Below, in pieces: positions 52,978 to 61,706 of a stretch of 64,000 nucleotides of DNA (the stretch's first letter is position 1; the number at the start of each line of letters is the position of its first letter). The translations under genes and the position numbers were made by a program. The DNA lies in the NCBI RefSeq assembly GCF_039645985.1, contig NZ_CP147919.1:1364001-1428000 (forward strand), read 5' to 3'. The notes beneath the pieces are model-generated. The model was not told the origin of the DNA. It saw nothing but the letters and a program-made list of their open reading frames with translations, and ran no database searches. This stretch comes from Sulfurimonas sp. HSL3-7 (GTDB taxonomy: Bacteria > Campylobacterota > Campylobacteria > Campylobacterales > Sulfurimonadaceae).

Positions 52978-53175
52978 ATGTCTGACAATAACACACTTCA
53001 AAAACGCTTTAATCGTAATAATCAAAATTCCAAAACAGCATCTTATCTTAATTACAGCAATAACGAAACAGTGCAGACGTTATCTTATGAAATGAAGCAT
53101 ACAGAGCAGATGAGTGTTGATAGGAATAAGAGGTACAGACGCAATGGTCAACTGCTTCAGGGAGGTGCGAGATGA
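52978..53175 (+). CDS. Candidate 65-residue leader ORF upstream of thiolase
   Basis: A 65-residue frame starting ATG 52978 and stopping at 53173-53175, overlapping the thiolase start codon (ATGA). It is rich in Asn, Lys, Arg and Gln and lacks hydrophobic stretches (DNNTLQKRFNRNNQNSKTAS at the start, RNKRYRRNGQLLQGGAR at the end). No ribosome site is strong before it. If translated it would couple with the beta-oxidation genes. It may also be an untranslated leader. Confidence 0.35.
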   Translation: MSDNNTLQKRFNRNNQNSKTASYLNYSNNETVQTLSYEMKHTEQMSVDRNKRYRRNGQLLQGGAR

Positions 53176-54458
53176 GGGAAAGAATGGCAATCGTAGAAGG
53201 TGTACGTTCACCTATCGCCAAAGCAGGCGGAAAGTTCAAAACGCTCCAGGCGGAGACATTGGGATCACGTGTGGTGCAAGAGGCGGTCCTGCGTTCCGGC
53301 CTTGACTACAGCGATTATGACGAGGTGATCATCGGGAACGTTGCGCAGCCTGCCCATGCTGCCAATGTCGCTCGTGTTATTGCACTTAAAGCCGGTTTTA
53401 ACGAAAGCATGATAGCCAGTACAGTGCACCGTAACTGTGCCTCAGGTATGGAGGCGATCACCTCTGCCGCCGAAAAGATACTTGCAGGAAGCGGTTCCGT
53501 CTATCTCTGCGGCGGTGTGGAATCGATGAGCAATGTACCGCTGCTCTTTGGTACCCAGATGAAAAGTTTTCTGGAGACCTTCTCCAGGGCCAGGACGCTT
53601 AAGCAAAAGCTTGTGACCTTGGGGCACTTCAGACCCTCTTACCTCAGACCCGTTATCGGTCTGATGCAGGGGCTGCGGGATCCGGTCAGCGGTTTGATGA
53701 TGGGCTCTACGGCAGAGGTACTGGCACAGGATTTCGGTATCAGCAGGGAAGAGCAGGACCTTTTTGCGCTAAACAGCCACCTTAAAGCCGCAATGGCTCA
53801 AAAGAGCGGTCTCTTTGCAGAGGAGATCGTGCCCATCGTTTATGATCTTGGCGCTTCAAAGATTATGAAAGATGACGACGGGATCCGCCCCAACCAGTCG
53901 CTTGAAGCGCTTGCCCGATTACACCCTTTCTTTGATCCCGAAAACGGTACGGTGACCGCCGGCAATTCATCACAGATCTCCGACGGGGCGGCGGCACTGA
54001 CGTTGATGAGCGAAAATGAGGCCAAAAAACGGGGTATTGAACCTTTGGGCTATCTCAGCGCTTTTGCCTACGCGGGTCTCGAACCTAAACGCATGGGGAT
54101 GGGGCCCTATTACGCAACTTCAAAACTTTTCAAAGCGATGAAAATGAGTTTGAAGGATATCGACCTTATCGAGATGAACGAGGCCTTCAGCGTGCAGGTT
54201 CTGGCTAACCTTAGAGCGTTTCCATCACAACATTATGCCGCGTCCCACGGGTTTGACGCCCCTTTGGGCGAGATCGATGAGTCCAGACTAAATGTCAATG
54301 GCGGCGCTGTCGCCTTGGGCCATCCTGTCGGAATGACGGGGACAAGGCTGGTTATTCACCTGCTAAAAGAGCTGCGCCGCCGGAACAAAGAGCGCGGTCT
54401 GGCCACGCTGTGTATCGGTGGAGGGCAGGGTGCCTCACTTTTTCTGGAGGTAGTGTGA
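53172..54458 (+). CDS. 3-ketoacyl-CoA thiolase (FadA/FadI type)
   Basis: A 428-residue thiolase that cleaves 3-ketoacyl-CoA to acetyl-CoA and a shortened acyl-CoA. The nucleophile is Cys89 (VHRNCASGMEA), the conserved NEAFS is present, His384 is in GGAVALGHPVGMTG, and the second catalytic Cys414 is in TLCIGGGQG. Length (about 430) is nearer FadI than FadA. A strong GGGAGG precedes ATG 53172. The stop overlaps the FadJ-like gene by one base (TGATG). Together with the next three genes it forms a beta-oxidation operon. Confidence 0.9.
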   Translation: MRERMAIVEGVRSPIAKAGGKFKTLQAETLGSRVVQEAVLRSGLDYSDYDEVIIGNVAQPAHAANVARVIALKAGFNESMIASTVHRNCASGMEAITSAAEKILAGSGSVYLCGGVESMSNVPLLFGTQMKSFLETFSRARTLKQKLVTLGHFRPSYLRPVIGLMQGLRDPVSGLMMGSTAEVLAQDFGISREEQDLFALNSHLKAAMAQKSGLFAEEIVPIVYDLGASKIMKDDDGIRPNQSLEALARLHPFFDPENGTVTAGNSSQISDGAAALTLMSENEAKKRGIEPLGYLSAFAYAGLEPKRMGMGPYYATSKLFKAMKMSLKDIDLIEMNEAFSVQVLANLRAFPSQHYAASHGFDAPLGEIDESRLNVNGGAVALGHPVGMTGTRLVIHLLKELRRRNKERGLATLCIGGGQGASLFLEVV

Positions 54459-56572
54459 TGAAACATATACGTTATAGCGTGCATGACAACGGCATCGGCG
54501 AGGTGATCTTTGACCACAGCGAGCTTGAGGTCAATCTGCTCTCGTCCGAGGTGCTGCTCGAGCTCGAAAACCTGCTCGAATCCATTGCGCGGCAAAAAGA
54601 GGTGAAGATTCTGCTCTTTAAAAGTGCTAAGAAAGATATCTTTATCGCAGGGGCCGACATCAAAGAGATCAAGACCCTTGATACAAGAGTAAAAGCACTT
54701 GAAAAGGTGCGTCAGGGACGGGACATTTTAAGCACGATCGCTGCTTTGGAGGTACCAACACTTGCCGTCATCGACGGCGTGGCCCTCGGCGGCGGGTTTG
54801 AGCTGGCACTGGCCTGCGATTTCAGACTCACCACCGAGAACCCCAAGACCAAGATCGGCCTGCCCGAGGTAAGCCTGGGCGTGATGCCGGGATTCGGAGG
54901 GACGGTCAGGCTTCGAAACCTTATCGGTTTGCAAAAAGCCCTTGAACTGATCTTGGGCTCCAAACAGCTTAACGGCAAAAAGGCAGAACATCTCGGTCTC
55001 GTAGACAGCTGTGTGCCGAGCGGTTACCTCGGTTTTAAAGAGACACAGATGATCGCCGACATTCTGGATGCCAAAAAACGCACCAAAATAATCGCCAAAC
55101 GCCACAAGGCTACACTGCTGGAAAAGTTTGCACCATCGCTTATCTTTAGCTTTGCGGAAAAAGAGGTCCTAAAAAAGACAAAACGCCATTACCCGGCCCC
55201 TCTGGCGGTAATAGAACATTATAGAAAGATCGCAAAAACGGGCTTTTACGAGGCACTCGAAGCAGAAACCCAGCGCTTTGCCACTCTTGCTTTGACCAAA
55301 GAGTCCAAACATCTTATCGAGCTGTTTTTCACCTCGGAAGCCCTCAAACATGATACCGGCGTTGACCACCTACCGGCGCTCAAAGCAATAAACCGGGCGA
55401 GTGTCTTCGGCGGCGGGACAATGGGTTCTGGCATAACATGGCTTTTCAGCAAGATCGATATGCCGGTCCGTCTGAAGGTAAGGCGCAGCGAACAGATTGC
55501 AGATACGCTGCATGCCGTCAACAAAAGCTATATGGCAATAAAACGCCGTAAACGTTTGACCCAGAGAGAGATAGACCTGAAAATGGACAGAATATCGGCC
55601 GATACCCGGATGCGCGGGTTTGAGAAGAGCGATATTGCCGTAGAGGCTATCGTCGAAGATATGGCAGCCAAACAGGAGCTCTATGCAACATTGGAAGAGA
55701 CATTACGAAAGGATGCCATCATCGCCACCAACACCTCCTCGCTCTCCGTTTCGAAATTGGCAGTCTCCATGAGACACCCCGAGCGCTTTGTCGGGATGCA
55801 CTTTTTCAACCCGGTCGACCGCATGCCGCTGGTCGAAGTGATACGCGGCGACAAGACCGCCGATGAAACGGCTGCGACGGTGGTAGCACTGGCTAAAAGA
55901 GCGGGCAAAACGCCTATAATTGTCGGTGACTGCCCAGGCTTTCTGGTCAACCGCCTCCTCATCCCCTATATCATCGAAGCCATACACCTCTTCGAAGAGG
56001 GCGAGAGCTTTGAAAAGATAGACAGAGTGCTGTTGGCCTTCGGTATGCCGATGGGACCGTTCAGGCTGGCAGATGAAGTCGGGCTCGATGTCGGCTACAA
56101 GGTTGCCAAAATACTCGAAGAGGGCTACGGCGAACGCATACGGTGTGCCCCGGTGTTTGAGCGCATCTACAGTGACCTCGGCCTGCTTGGCAAGAAAAAC
56201 GGTGCGGGCTTTTACACCTACAGAGGTCATAAAACAGTGCCCAATACGTCCGTCATGGACCTCGTGCAAGCGAAACGCAGTTTCAGCGAAGACGAGATCA
56301 TCGACAGGACTCTACTTGTGATGGTCAATGAAGCGTCGAGAGCTTTGGAAGAGGGGATCGTAAAAAATGCGTCCTACCTCGATATGGCCATGGTGATGGG
56401 CACCGGCTTCCCGCCGTTTCGAGGCGGCCTTTTGGCGTACGCTGACGAACGCGGCATCCACGATGTTGTCGCGAAACTCAATAATCTTGCAAATGCCTAC
56501 GGCGAACGGTTCAAACCCTCCGGTCTGCTTACCGCCATGGCAAGAGAAAAAAGAACATTTTACGAGGAGTAG
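54458..56572 (+). CDS. Multifunctional fatty acid oxidation enzyme: enoyl-CoA hydratase / 3-hydroxyacyl-CoA dehydrogenase (FadB/FadJ type)
   Basis: A 704-residue two-domain enzyme. The N-terminal crotonase domain has FIAGADIKEI, Glu115 in LGGGFELALACDF and Glu137 in GLPEVSLGVMPGFGGTV. The C-terminal hydroxyacyl-CoA dehydrogenase has ASVFGGGTMGSG (318-325), ATNTSSLSV, and FVGMHFFNPVDRMPLVE with His448 and Glu460. The second strand of the nucleotide domain ends RLKVRR: the acidic residue that usually binds the NAD ribose is Val341, and two Arg follow, an unusual feature that could point to altered cofactor preference or weak dehydrogenase activity. ATG 54458 is chosen over upstream in-frame extension. 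Confidence 0.9.
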   Translation: MKHIRYSVHDNGIGEVIFDHSELEVNLLSSEVLLELENLLESIARQKEVKILLFKSAKKDIFIAGADIKEIKTLDTRVKALEKVRQGRDILSTIAALEVPTLAVIDGVALGGGFELALACDFRLTTENPKTKIGLPEVSLGVMPGFGGTVRLRNLIGLQKALELILGSKQLNGKKAEHLGLVDSCVPSGYLGFKETQMIADILDAKKRTKIIAKRHKATLLEKFAPSLIFSFAEKEVLKKTKRHYPAPLAVIEHYRKIAKTGFYEALEAETQRFATLALTKESKHLIELFFTSEALKHDTGVDHLPALKAINRASVFGGGTMGSGITWLFSKIDMPVRLKVRRSEQIADTLHAVNKSYMAIKRRKRLTQREIDLKMDRISADTRMRGFEKSDIAVEAIVEDMAAKQELYATLEETLRKDAIIATNTSSLSVSKLAVSMRHPERFVGMHFFNPVDRMPLVEVIRGDKTADETAATVVALAKRAGKTPIIVGDCPGFLVNRLLIPYIIEAIHLFEEGESFEKIDRVLLAFGMPMGPFRLADEVGLDVGYKVAKILEEGYGERIRCAPVFERIYSDLGLLGKKNGAGFYTYRGHKTVPNTSVMDLVQAKRSFSEDEIIDRTLLVMVNEASRALEEGIVKNASYLDMAMVMGTGFPPFRGGLLAYADERGIHDVVAKLNNLANAYGERFKPSGLLTAMAREKRTFYEE

Positions 56573-56575
56573 GTC

Positions 56576-58972
56576 ATGGCGTATCTGTTAGCATCCCTTT
56601 TGACACTTGTCCTGATCACATTGTGGTTCAAGGGTACGCGGTTTGTCACCTGGTCTGCCGTTTTGATCCTGGTCCTGTGGGCCTGGTACACACCTTCGCC
56701 GCTTTTTTGGACGATCTACCTTCCGCTTAATACGCTTCTGCTCTACCCGCCGCTGCGCCGGAAGCTCTTTACGGCGCATATCGTTGCACTGATGCAGAAA
56801 AAACACCTTATGCCGAAAATATCAGAGACGGAGAAGATCGCTTTGCGTGCCGGGACACTCTGGGTCGATGGGGAGTTTTTTTCGGGCAAACCGGATTTCG
56901 ATAGTATTCTCTCCAAGCCCTATCCCTCTTTGAGCAAAGAGGAGAAAGCGTTTTTGGAGAATGAAGTCAACACGCTCTGCGCGATGACCAACGACCACCA
57001 GGTCTTTCAAAAACGCGACCTGCCGCCCGAGGTATGGACCTATATGAAGGAGCACCGCTTCTTCGGCATGATCATCCCGAAAGAGTACGGCGGTCTGGGT
57101 TTTACAGCGCTCGGGCACAGTGCGGTCGTACAAAAACTCGCTTCGCGTTCACAGGTTCTGGCGATCACGGCGATGGTACCCAACTCCATCGGTCCGGCGG
57201 AACTGATACTTGAGCACGGCACGCAGCATCAAAAAGAGTACTACCTTCCGCGCCTTGCCGACGGACGCGAACTTCCCTGTTTCGCCTTGACAGAGCCGCT
57301 TGTAGGCAGCGATGCGACCTCGATCAGGTCGGAAGGGATCCTTTTCAAAGATGAAAGCGGCAAGGTGAAGATCCGGCTGAACTTTGAAAAACGCTACATC
57401 ACCCTGGGGGCTGTCGCCACTTTGATAGGGCTTGCTTTTGTCCTCAAGGACCCTGATGACATTCTCGGAAGAGGAGAAGAGCTAGGGATCACCTTTGCCT
57501 TGGTGCCGAATACACTCAAGGGAATCGACCAGGGCTATCGACACGATCCCCTCGGCGTCCCTTTTATCAACTCATCACTTTACGGCAAAGATGTCATTCT
57601 GGAGATCGATATGATAGTCGGTGCTGAAGAGGGTATCGGTGAAGGGTGGAAGATGCTGATGGAGTCGCTTTCCGTCGGCCGGGGTATCTCGCTTCCTTCT
57701 ACCAGCAGCGGCGGCATGAAGTTGACGGCGCATGTCGTCGGGGCATACACCGCTATCAGAGAACAGTTCGGTATTTCTGTCTCCCAGTTTGAGGGTATCC
57801 AGCATGAACTGGGCCGGATCGCTGCGACGACCTACATGATGGATGCGGCGCGCATTTTTACCATCGGTGCGATCGATGCCGGCGAGAAACCCGCTGTCAT
57901 CAATGCGGTGATGAAGTACCATGCCACAGAGCGCTTCAGGGACGTGATCAACAGCGGGATGGATCTGATCGGCGGGGCGGGGATCATTCTCGGCGAACGC
58001 AACCTTCTTGGCAACCCCTATATGGGCGCGCCGATCGGGATCACGGTCGAAGGGGCCAACATCATGACAAGGACCCTGATTCAGTTCGGTCAGGGCGTTA
58101 TCCGTTGCCACCCATATGCCTTCGCGGAGATCGAAGCACTTGAGTCCAACGATATTGAAAAGTTTGACCGGCTCTTTTTCTCCCACATCGGTTTTGCGCT
58201 GCGCAACCTGGTCAGAATGCTACTGCTTTCGTTGACACGCGGTTACCTCCACTTTACACAGAGAAACCGCTTTATGGCCCGTTATGAACAGAAGCTTGTC
58301 TGGAGTTCAGCAGCGTTTGCCTTTATGACCGATGTGGTGATGGGGCTGTACGGCGGCGGGTTCAAAAAAAAGGAGATGCTGAGTGCCCGGTTCGGAGATG
58401 TGCTGTCATGGATGTACCTCCTGAGTGCAACGCTGAGACGTTTTGAGTCGGAAGGGATGAAAGAAGAGGAGAAGGTCTATGTCGAGTTCATCAGTGCCTA
58501 TGCACTCAAAGAGATACAAAATGCCTTTGAGGGTATCTATGCCAATATAGGCTCGGGCTTTGTCAACGTTGTCTTTAAGTTCTTGTTCGGCTTTACGTAC
58601 AGGCTCAACGCCTTTTCATCCATGCCGGCCGACACACTTTACAGGAGACTGGCCGATAAGCTCTCCGCCGATATGAAAAGCCGGAATCTCCTGACGGAGG
58701 GGATCTACCGGCCTGAAGATGAGAAGGAGGCACTTGGCGCTCTCGATGCATGTTTTGCCAAAGTACTTGAAGCCAAATCGGTCAAGACGAAGATCAGAAT
58801 AGCGCTCAGCACGAAAGAGCTCCAAAAAAGTGCAACGCTGTACGAGGATGCCTTAAACCGTCACGTCATCACTGAACAAGAATATGCTCTGCTTAAAAAA
58901 GCAGCGGCGATGAGCGAAGCGGTCGTTCAGGTCGACACCTACAAGATAGACGATTATCTTGCGAGAAAATAA
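56576..58972 (+). CDS. fadE: FadE-type long acyl-CoA dehydrogenase
   Basis: A 798-residue membrane-associated acyl-CoA dehydrogenase similar in size to E. coli FadE (814). The first 60 residues have three hydrophobic segments (YLLASLLTLVLITLWF, WSAVLILVLWAWY, FWTIYLPLNTLLLYPPL). The core starts FLENEVNTLCAMTNDHQVFQ and has DLPPEVWTYMKEHRFFGMIIPKEYGG, SRSQVLAITAMVPNSIGPAEL and CFALTEPLVGSDATSI. The C-terminal part is the DUF1974-type extension. FAD-dependent oxidation of acyl-CoA to trans-2-enoyl-CoA is expected. GAGGAG lies before the start ATG. Confidence 0.9.
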   Translation: MAYLLASLLTLVLITLWFKGTRFVTWSAVLILVLWAWYTPSPLFWTIYLPLNTLLLYPPLRRKLFTAHIVALMQKKHLMPKISETEKIALRAGTLWVDGEFFSGKPDFDSILSKPYPSLSKEEKAFLENEVNTLCAMTNDHQVFQKRDLPPEVWTYMKEHRFFGMIIPKEYGGLGFTALGHSAVVQKLASRSQVLAITAMVPNSIGPAELILEHGTQHQKEYYLPRLADGRELPCFALTEPLVGSDATSIRSEGILFKDESGKVKIRLNFEKRYITLGAVATLIGLAFVLKDPDDILGRGEELGITFALVPNTLKGIDQGYRHDPLGVPFINSSLYGKDVILEIDMIVGAEEGIGEGWKMLMESLSVGRGISLPSTSSGGMKLTAHVVGAYTAIREQFGISVSQFEGIQHELGRIAATTYMMDAARIFTIGAIDAGEKPAVINAVMKYHATERFRDVINSGMDLIGGAGIILGERNLLGNPYMGAPIGITVEGANIMTRTLIQFGQGVIRCHPYAFAEIEALESNDIEKFDRLFFSHIGFALRNLVRMLLLSLTRGYLHFTQRNRFMARYEQKLVWSSAAFAFMTDVVMGLYGGGFKKKEMLSARFGDVLSWMYLLSATLRRFESEGMKEEEKVYVEFISAYALKEIQNAFEGIYANIGSGFVNVVFKFLFGFTYRLNAFSSMPADTLYRRLADKLSADMKSRNLLTEGIYRPEDEKEALGALDACFAKVLEAKSVKTKIRIALSTKELQKSATLYEDALNRHVITEQEYALLKKAAAMSEAVVQVDTYKIDDYLARK

Positions 58973-58973
58973 G

Positions 58974-61100
58974 ATGATCGATCTTGTCTACAACTCGACC
59001 AGCTTCATGCTCAAAGTTATTGACGCGATCTTAAAGACCAATATTCGTCTCCACGGAGAAGAGCATCTAAAGAAAAATGCTCCGACCCTTTTTGTTGCCA
59101 ACCATTTCACCCGTTTCGAGACATTGATCATGCCATATGTCATCGATGCAAGAAGTAACAGAAAGATACGTTCTCTGGCCGACCGCTCACTTTTTATCGG
59201 GCTTCTCGGTACCTACCTGAAACACTCGGGAGCACTCTCCACTGCAGATGCCGACCGCAACGATATTATCATCGGCGATCTAATGTGCGGTCGGAACAAC
59301 TGGATCATCTACCCCGAAGGTTTTATGCTCAAAAACAAGAAGGTGACCATGAATGAGGGGGAATTTTTTACCGATATACCGAGGCATCGCGGTGCTGTTT
59401 TCAGCGGTGCCGCATTGATGGCACTGGAGGCGGAGGATAGAAAAAAGAGTTTCAAAGCCGCCCAAAAAGAGCAGGACCACACGAAGCTTGACTTCCTTCG
59501 TGCAAAATTCTTTTTTGGATGCAATGAGGAGAGTGTCTATCAAAGCACCCATATCACCCCGGTAAACATCACCTACTATCCGCTTCGTCCCGGCCACAAT
59601 GCCCTGATGAACCTCGCCGGTCTGCTGGCCGGCGAAGATGCATCCCAACAGACACTCGAAGAGATCGAGATCGAGGGAAACCTCTTAAACAGTGCCGAAA
59701 TACATGTCCGCTTCTGCACGCCTATCGACATCTCACACTATACGCTCGATTTTGATCTCTCAGACAAAGATGTCGCAAAGAGACTACGGCATCGATTGAC
59801 CACCGATTTTATGGAGGTGATCTACCAGAACGTCCTTGTGACCATCGATCACCTTTTCAGCGTCATCCTTGAAAAGCATACCCAAGCAATAGTTACAAAA
59901 GAGTACCTTAAACAGCTGCTCTACCTTCTCGCCAGCAAGATTCATGATGCCGGTATATACCATTGTCACGAGAGTATCAGCGAACCGTTGCTGCATCTCT
60001 TTTCGGATGAAGGCTACGCACCGTATGAAGATATACTTTTTTTAGCCCTGCGGCAGAATATCCTGAAAGAGGCCGGCGCTGATAGCTATCAGATCAACCA
60101 CAGGCTCTACCGCGACGACAGCGATTTTCACCGGGTACGCCTTACCAATACACTGCGTGTGATCTATAACGAAGTGGCCTTACTCAAAGATCTGCACCAA
60201 AGCACCGACGAGGTACTGGCATTGAAGCCGCAACGACTCGCACTAGATGTTTTCTATACGATCTTTCGCCGTGATCTCGCTATCTACCATGAGGATTACA
60301 AGCAGTTCTACTCCGTCATGTACTCCAAAGCCAAGGAAGTGGGCGAACCCTTTGTCCTTTATGATGAAACGTTTACTGCAGGGATCGTCTTTGCCCACGG
60401 ACTGAAATCGACGCCCAGCGAAATACGTGATATCAGTGAATACCTGCATCAAAGAGGGTATAACGTCTACGGTGTCAGGCTAAAAGGACACGGCACATTG
60501 GCGCAGGATCTGCGCGATGTCAAGTATACGGAGTGGCTGGAAAGCTTTAACCGGGGGTACGCTGCCATGCGTCAGGTCTGTAAGAAAATCTATCTTGGCG
60601 GGTTCTCGACAGGCGGGCTTGTCGCACTGTTGTCTGCTGCGAAGAAACAGTATCCCGTCGAGGGGATCATCTGCATCAATTCGGCGCTGGAGCTGCGTGA
60701 TATCCGTGTTAATTATGTCGTGCCGACGCTGCACGCCGTCAATGACTTTTTGTCGCTCTTCAACGCCGATGTGAACTATATTGAACATGAATCCGACTAC
60801 CCCGAGATCAATTATTCCCGGCTCTATATCAGCACCCTTGCGCAGCTGCGTTCGTTGATGCTGGAGACAAAAAAAGCACTTTCACAGATCGATGCGCCTC
60901 TTTTGGTCATACAGGGCGAATACGATCCGATCGTCGATCCGAAGAGTGCGCAGGTTCTTATGAATAGCATTGCGTCAAAACATAAAGAGCTCTATATGCC
61001 GCTGCGCAACACGCATGTGATCATTAAAGGGGAGGGAAGCGAAGAGATCTTTAAAAGGGTTGTCGTCTTTATAAATAAGAGGGAGAATCACGCCTCATAA
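58974..61100 (+). CDS. Fused PlsC-like acyltransferase / alpha-beta hydrolase (lipase-like)
   Basis: A 708-residue two-domain protein. Residues 1-330 resemble a glycerolipid acyltransferase: NHFTRFE (His44 to Glu49, an HX4E variant of HX4D), and IIYPEGFM (the FPEG box). A middle helical region (about 330-450) is followed by an alpha/beta hydrolase with GGFSTGGLVAL (nucleophile Ser545), EYDPIVDP (Asp651) and NTHVIIKGEG (His681), like monoacylglycerol lipases. It could release and re-esterify fatty acids for the beta-oxidation enzymes encoded just upstream. The combination is unusual. ATG 58974 lies 2 bases after the fadE stop. Confidence 0.8.
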   Translation: MIDLVYNSTSFMLKVIDAILKTNIRLHGEEHLKKNAPTLFVANHFTRFETLIMPYVIDARSNRKIRSLADRSLFIGLLGTYLKHSGALSTADADRNDIIIGDLMCGRNNWIIYPEGFMLKNKKVTMNEGEFFTDIPRHRGAVFSGAALMALEAEDRKKSFKAAQKEQDHTKLDFLRAKFFFGCNEESVYQSTHITPVNITYYPLRPGHNALMNLAGLLAGEDASQQTLEEIEIEGNLLNSAEIHVRFCTPIDISHYTLDFDLSDKDVAKRLRHRLTTDFMEVIYQNVLVTIDHLFSVILEKHTQAIVTKEYLKQLLYLLASKIHDAGIYHCHESISEPLLHLFSDEGYAPYEDILFLALRQNILKEAGADSYQINHRLYRDDSDFHRVRLTNTLRVIYNEVALLKDLHQSTDEVLALKPQRLALDVFYTIFRRDLAIYHEDYKQFYSVMYSKAKEVGEPFVLYDETFTAGIVFAHGLKSTPSEIRDISEYLHQRGYNVYGVRLKGHGTLAQDLRDVKYTEWLESFNRGYAAMRQVCKKIYLGGFSTGGLVALLSAAKKQYPVEGIICINSALELRDIRVNYVVPTLHAVNDFLSLFNADVNYIEHESDYPEINYSRLYISTLAQLRSLMLETKKALSQIDAPLLVIQGEYDPIVDPKSAQVLMNSIASKHKELYMPLRNTHVIIKGEGSEEIFKRVVVFINKRENHAS

Positions 61101-61119
61101 GAGAGACGCAAAAAATTAT

Positions 61120-61698
61120 TTAGATTCTTGAGGTGATAAAGGATTCCATTTCATCAACGATCGCTTCAATAGAACGCTCGCCGTCGATCTTGACAAGCAT
61201 CGATCTCTCTTCGTAGAATGACTGGATAAGCGAAAGCGGTTCGGTGTAGACTTTCATACGGTTATCGAAGACAGTGTTGTTGTCGTCGGCGCCGCGCGCA
61301 CGGCCCAGCACGCGCTCCCGTGCCACATCTTCACTGACGACGACTTCGATAACGTTGACAAGCGAAACGTTCTCTTCTGATGCCAGGAAGTTGTCGAGTG
61401 CTTCCATCTGCTCTTGAGAACGCGGATAGCCGTCAATGATGACGACATCGTTAGGTGCTCTTTTGATCGCGGCGACAATTGTCTCGATAGCGATCTCGAT
61501 CGGCACAAGATTGCCCTTGGAGATGAACGAATCGATGATTTTGCCGCGATCGGAGCCGCTTTCGACTTCGGCACGGAACATATCGCCGGTCGAGTAGTGG
61601 GTGATCGTATCGGTGTTGTGTTCGGTGATCAGTTCGGCATCGGTCGTCTTGCCTGAACCCGGAGCGCCGATAATCAAAAACAGCTTTTTAAAACTCAC
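61120..61698 (-). CDS. adk: Adenylate kinase (short form)
   Basis: Adk, 192 residues, interconverts ATP + AMP with 2 ADP. The P-loop GAPGSGKTT is at residues 11-19, the AMP-binding HYSTGDMFRAEV and IDGYPRSQEQMEAL, and the LID region RVLGRARGADD (short, without zinc Cys) are present. GTG 61698 is the start, eight bases after the aspS stop, with AGGTT upstream. The frame extends upstream into aspS but without homology. adk follows aspS in other Campylobacterota. Confidence 0.9.
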   Translation of the reverse strand: MSFKKLFLIIGAPGSGKTTDAELITEHNTDTITHYSTGDMFRAEVESGSDRGKIIDSFISKGNLVPIEIAIETIVAAIKRAPNDVVIIDGYPRSQEQMEALDNFLASEENVSLVNVIEVVVSEDVARERVLGRARGADDNNTVFDNRMKVYTEPLSLIQSFYEERSMLVKIDGERSIEAIVDEMESFITSRI

Positions 61699-61706
61699 GC
61701 TGGAAC

